Assembly (NCBI RefSeq): GCF_028583425.1
Contig: NC_072795.1
Location: 76,088,001 to 76,152,000 of the forward strand
Length of the DNA stretch: 64,000 nucleotides
Reading direction: 5' to 3'
Origin: Eublepharis macularius
Taxonomy: Eukaryota > Chordata > Lepidosauria > Squamata > Eublepharidae
Below, one piece after another: positions 61,812 to 64,000 of the stretch; position 1 is the stretch's first letter, and each line of letters starts with the position of its first letter. The translations under genes and the position numbers were made by a program. Under the pieces are notes generated by a model. It had not been told where the DNA came from and ran no database searches. It saw only the letters and a list, made by a program, of their open reading frames with translations.

Positions 61812-61899
61812 CAGTGCAATATCAAGAAGAGTTACTCCAGTCTAAGCCCATTGAAATCAATGAGCTTAGACTGGAGTAACTCTTCTTAGTATTGCACTG
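61812..61899. mobile_element. Full-length 88-bp palindromic MITE nested in L1
   Basis: cagtgcaatatcaagaagag and tcttcttagtattgcactg are inverted, and the arms pair on through gttactccagtctaagccca to the centre near 61855. It is the best-kept member of the family also seen near 5926, 42753, 47408 and 48991. It splits the L1 frame, so it is younger than that L1. Confidence 0.9.
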
Positions 61900-62609
61900 A
61901 GTCCACTAATCTCCCCATTGATGTTGCCAATTAGTGCTTACTATGACACACGTATGAGAAATAGAACTGATCAGTTCAGTTATGAATCAATGATTGATAA
62001 GAAAGGAAATGTAAAAACTTGGAAAGAAAATCAAACTCAAGGCAAAAATATCCCATGGCAGATATATCACCAAATAATATCAAGACTAACAGAACAAACT
62101 CTTAAAGAAGGTGGTAGGTTGAGAGAAAAAACACAATTTGAAATATTAATATCTGGAGATCTGAAACATTTCTTGGAGAAGATCTATAAAATCTTACTGC
62201 AATACCACACAGAAACAGAGCAATTAAAAACCTGTATGATAAAATGGATGGAAAACTTTGGAGAAATTATCTCGATGAACTTATGGGAAAATTTATGGAC
62301 TAAGGACATAAAATTTACAGACTGCCAGTTATTGAGAGAGAACTGGTATAAAATGTTCTTCAGATGCTACACTACCCGCAAAGACATGGCATGAATTAGT
62401 AAGGTTTACAGCTATCATTGTTGGAAATGTCAAAGCATGGACGCAACATTTTATTATACATGGTGGACCTGCCAGAAAACATGAAAATATTGGATAAAGA
62501 TACATGAAGAGATGCAGAAGATTCTTAAATCAAGATCTGAGTTAAATCCAAAAAAATGCTCTTAAACATCCTACCAACTAATATTAGGAAAGAACAGGGA
62601 GATCTTTTG

Positions 62610-63383
62610 CCCCCCCCCCCCATTCAGAATGAAGAGACAGACACAAGCCTTGGGTATAAATTTGGGCCATTTATTGACCAACATTAAACTTAATAACAGC
62701 AAGGGTATAACTAGCGGTACAGGTCGAGACAAGGGGTCAATTGGACCAACTCCTCGACCTGCTTGGGCAAGCACCCCCTGCCCCAGGTGCGAGCCATCCA
62801 TGAGAATGGCTGTAACCTGGCCGGCCAGGTGAATGGTTCCCCCCCCCTTAAAGCTCCATACACCCCAGCCGTGAAGCCCGAGGGAAGGACTTGTACAGGG
62901 GATCCCACAGGCAGTCTGCCCTCTCAGCTGGCAGCCGTACAGCCCGCCAGCCAATCCCTGACAGACCCCTATTCCCCACCAATGGGGAGGTACCACCGGG
63001 TGCTCACCGGCCCACTCTGTCTACCCAAATCTAACCTGCCAGGGACCTAGGTTACAGTTCCACCACTCCAAATACCACTCCTACAAGACAGTACAAGGTA
63101 GGCAAAAAACACCTCTTCCCTGTGCCAATTTGAGAAAAGGAGAAAAAATTCCTACCTGGCCCTGGTAACCAGCAACCAGCTAATCCTGTACTACCATAGG
63201 GTGTGGTGGGTGCCGAGCTTTCAAAGCTGACTGAGCCCTACAGAGGCAGAGCTGCCTTTATAGGGCCAGGCCCCACCTCCCAAAGCCTGGATGCTGAGGA
63301 ATGTAAGGCTGTCTCTCCGTCCGTGCAGTGAAGCAAAATGTGGCACCCAGCCTAAGCATGTTTCATATGCAGCCGGGTGTGCC
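62610..63383 (-). mobile_element. Possible solo LTR nested in L1 (fossil)
   Basis: About 774 bp interrupt an L1 reading frame. On the - strand there is a promoter-like GC-rich part with a TATA box (cctataaaggcag), then a late aataaa and a short end before a G run. This is the order of U3, R and U5 in an LTR. Flanking atcttttg and atcttctg look like an 8-bp duplication with one mismatch, which is long for an LTR, and clear TG...CA ends are not seen. No internal coding part is present. It is younger than the L1 it sits in. Another non-autonomous retroelement is possible. Confidence 0.4.
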
Positions 63384-64000
63384 ATCTTCTGTTACATGGT
63401 GTCGGCAGCAAGAGCATTATATGCATCAAAATGGGAAATAGATACTTGTCCTGATGTGTCACAGTGAAGAGATAAGATTTACAAATATGCATCAATGGCT
63501 AAATTAACTACTTATCTGCATAATAGACGAATAGCTGAATTTTGGGAAACATGGAGAGATTTCTTTGACTATATAGGCAGAAATTAACACTAATTAAGGT
63601 AACTTAGTATAAAGACAAGATAAAACATAGAGAATTAAGGAAAGAAAAATAGAAGCTGATATTGTAGTTTGTATAAATAAAGTTAACCAAAGAGCGAGAA
63701 GGAGAGCTGTTGCACAATTATGTTTAGTTATCGCAAATTTTGAATGTATTCTTTTATTAGCGCAACATAATTTTAAATGTAGTGCTTGTATAAATTTCAC
63801 TAATTCCAAATGTACTGTTTATATAAGATTGTTTAAGTCTCAATTCAATTTCCAATCTAGTGTTTGTATAATCTTTTACTAAGCTCTTTCTATTTTTTTA
63901 CCTTTTCTTTTTAAATAAAATTTCTTTTAAAAAAAACTGCAGCTTCGAAGCCTCTTTGGTGTTGCATTTTGTTGAAAAACTTCGTCTACTTACTTTTTAA

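Larger units (their letters stand above)
60470..63940 (+). mobile_element. L1 LINE, 5'-truncated ORF2 and 3' UTR, with two insertions
   Basis: The decayed ORF2 shows IPQSYRPICLLNVDYKIF near 60530, then KGCPISPLVFVIALEILAVR at about 60920, SYSDDVVILVTNP (the YADD box as YSDD) near 61040, IKYLGI at about 61240 and the WKKPRIRFKVLQDDKNQGGL part at 61500. The end reads SMAKLTTYLHNRRIAEFWET and FFDYIGRN near 63580, followed by a 3' UTR with aataaa and an A run near 63938. Stops and frameshifts are frequent. It is interrupted at 61812-61899 and 62610-63383. It belongs to the L1 group, unlike the L2-clade copy at 50910. Confidence 0.88.

Overview
This is vertebrate nuclear DNA, almost certainly from a squamate reptile (lizard or snake). 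Two intron-rich genes sit among retroposons and DNA-transposon fragments typical of squamates: a Sauria-type tRNA SINE, L2/CR1 and L1 LINEs, 5S rRNA-derived SINEs, hAT MITEs and short palindromic repeats. No bacterial gene organisation, CRISPR array or true structural RNA gene was found. Most long open frames in the window are chance frames or lie in repeats.

Layout: 1-7392 is intergenic. 7393-23578 (+) holds the complete coding sequence of TECTB (beta-tectorin), in 10 exons with GT-AG introns and in-phase joins, giving 329 residues, the length I recall for mammalian TECTB. 23579-28546 is the intergenic space between two convergent genes. 28547-59414 (-) holds the last 11 coding exons of GUCY2G (membrane guanylyl cyclase G), 498 residues from the middle of the kinase-homology domain to the stop. 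Its extracellular, membrane and early kinase-homology exons were not found, and probably lie beyond the right edge. 59415-64000 is intronic or flanking DNA filled by a CR1 end and a long 5'-truncated L1 carrying two nested insertions.

TECTB encodes a GPI-anchored ZP-domain protein of the inner-ear tectorial membrane. The GUCY2G part encodes a pseudokinase (HGNLK and GFG in place of HRD and DFG), a dimerisation helix and a cyclase domain that keeps every catalytic and guanine-selecting residue I can check. The two genes are neighbours in mammals too, so the order is conserved synteny, not a functional operon. GUCY2G is a pseudogene in human but looks intact here.

The GUCY2G introns have collected most of the mobile DNA: an L1 with ORF1 and a 3' end but no ORF2 (HAL1-like), hAT-type elements with 8-bp target duplications, two larger non-autonomous elements with unfamiliar terminal repeats, a 598-bp foldback element, an L2-clade LINE of about 3.3 kb with a 60-bp nested LINE tail, and a possible solo LTR nested in the L1. 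Coordinates of exons were read by eye from splice signals and protein similarity recalled from the families; repeat boundaries are approximate unless a target duplication is quoted.
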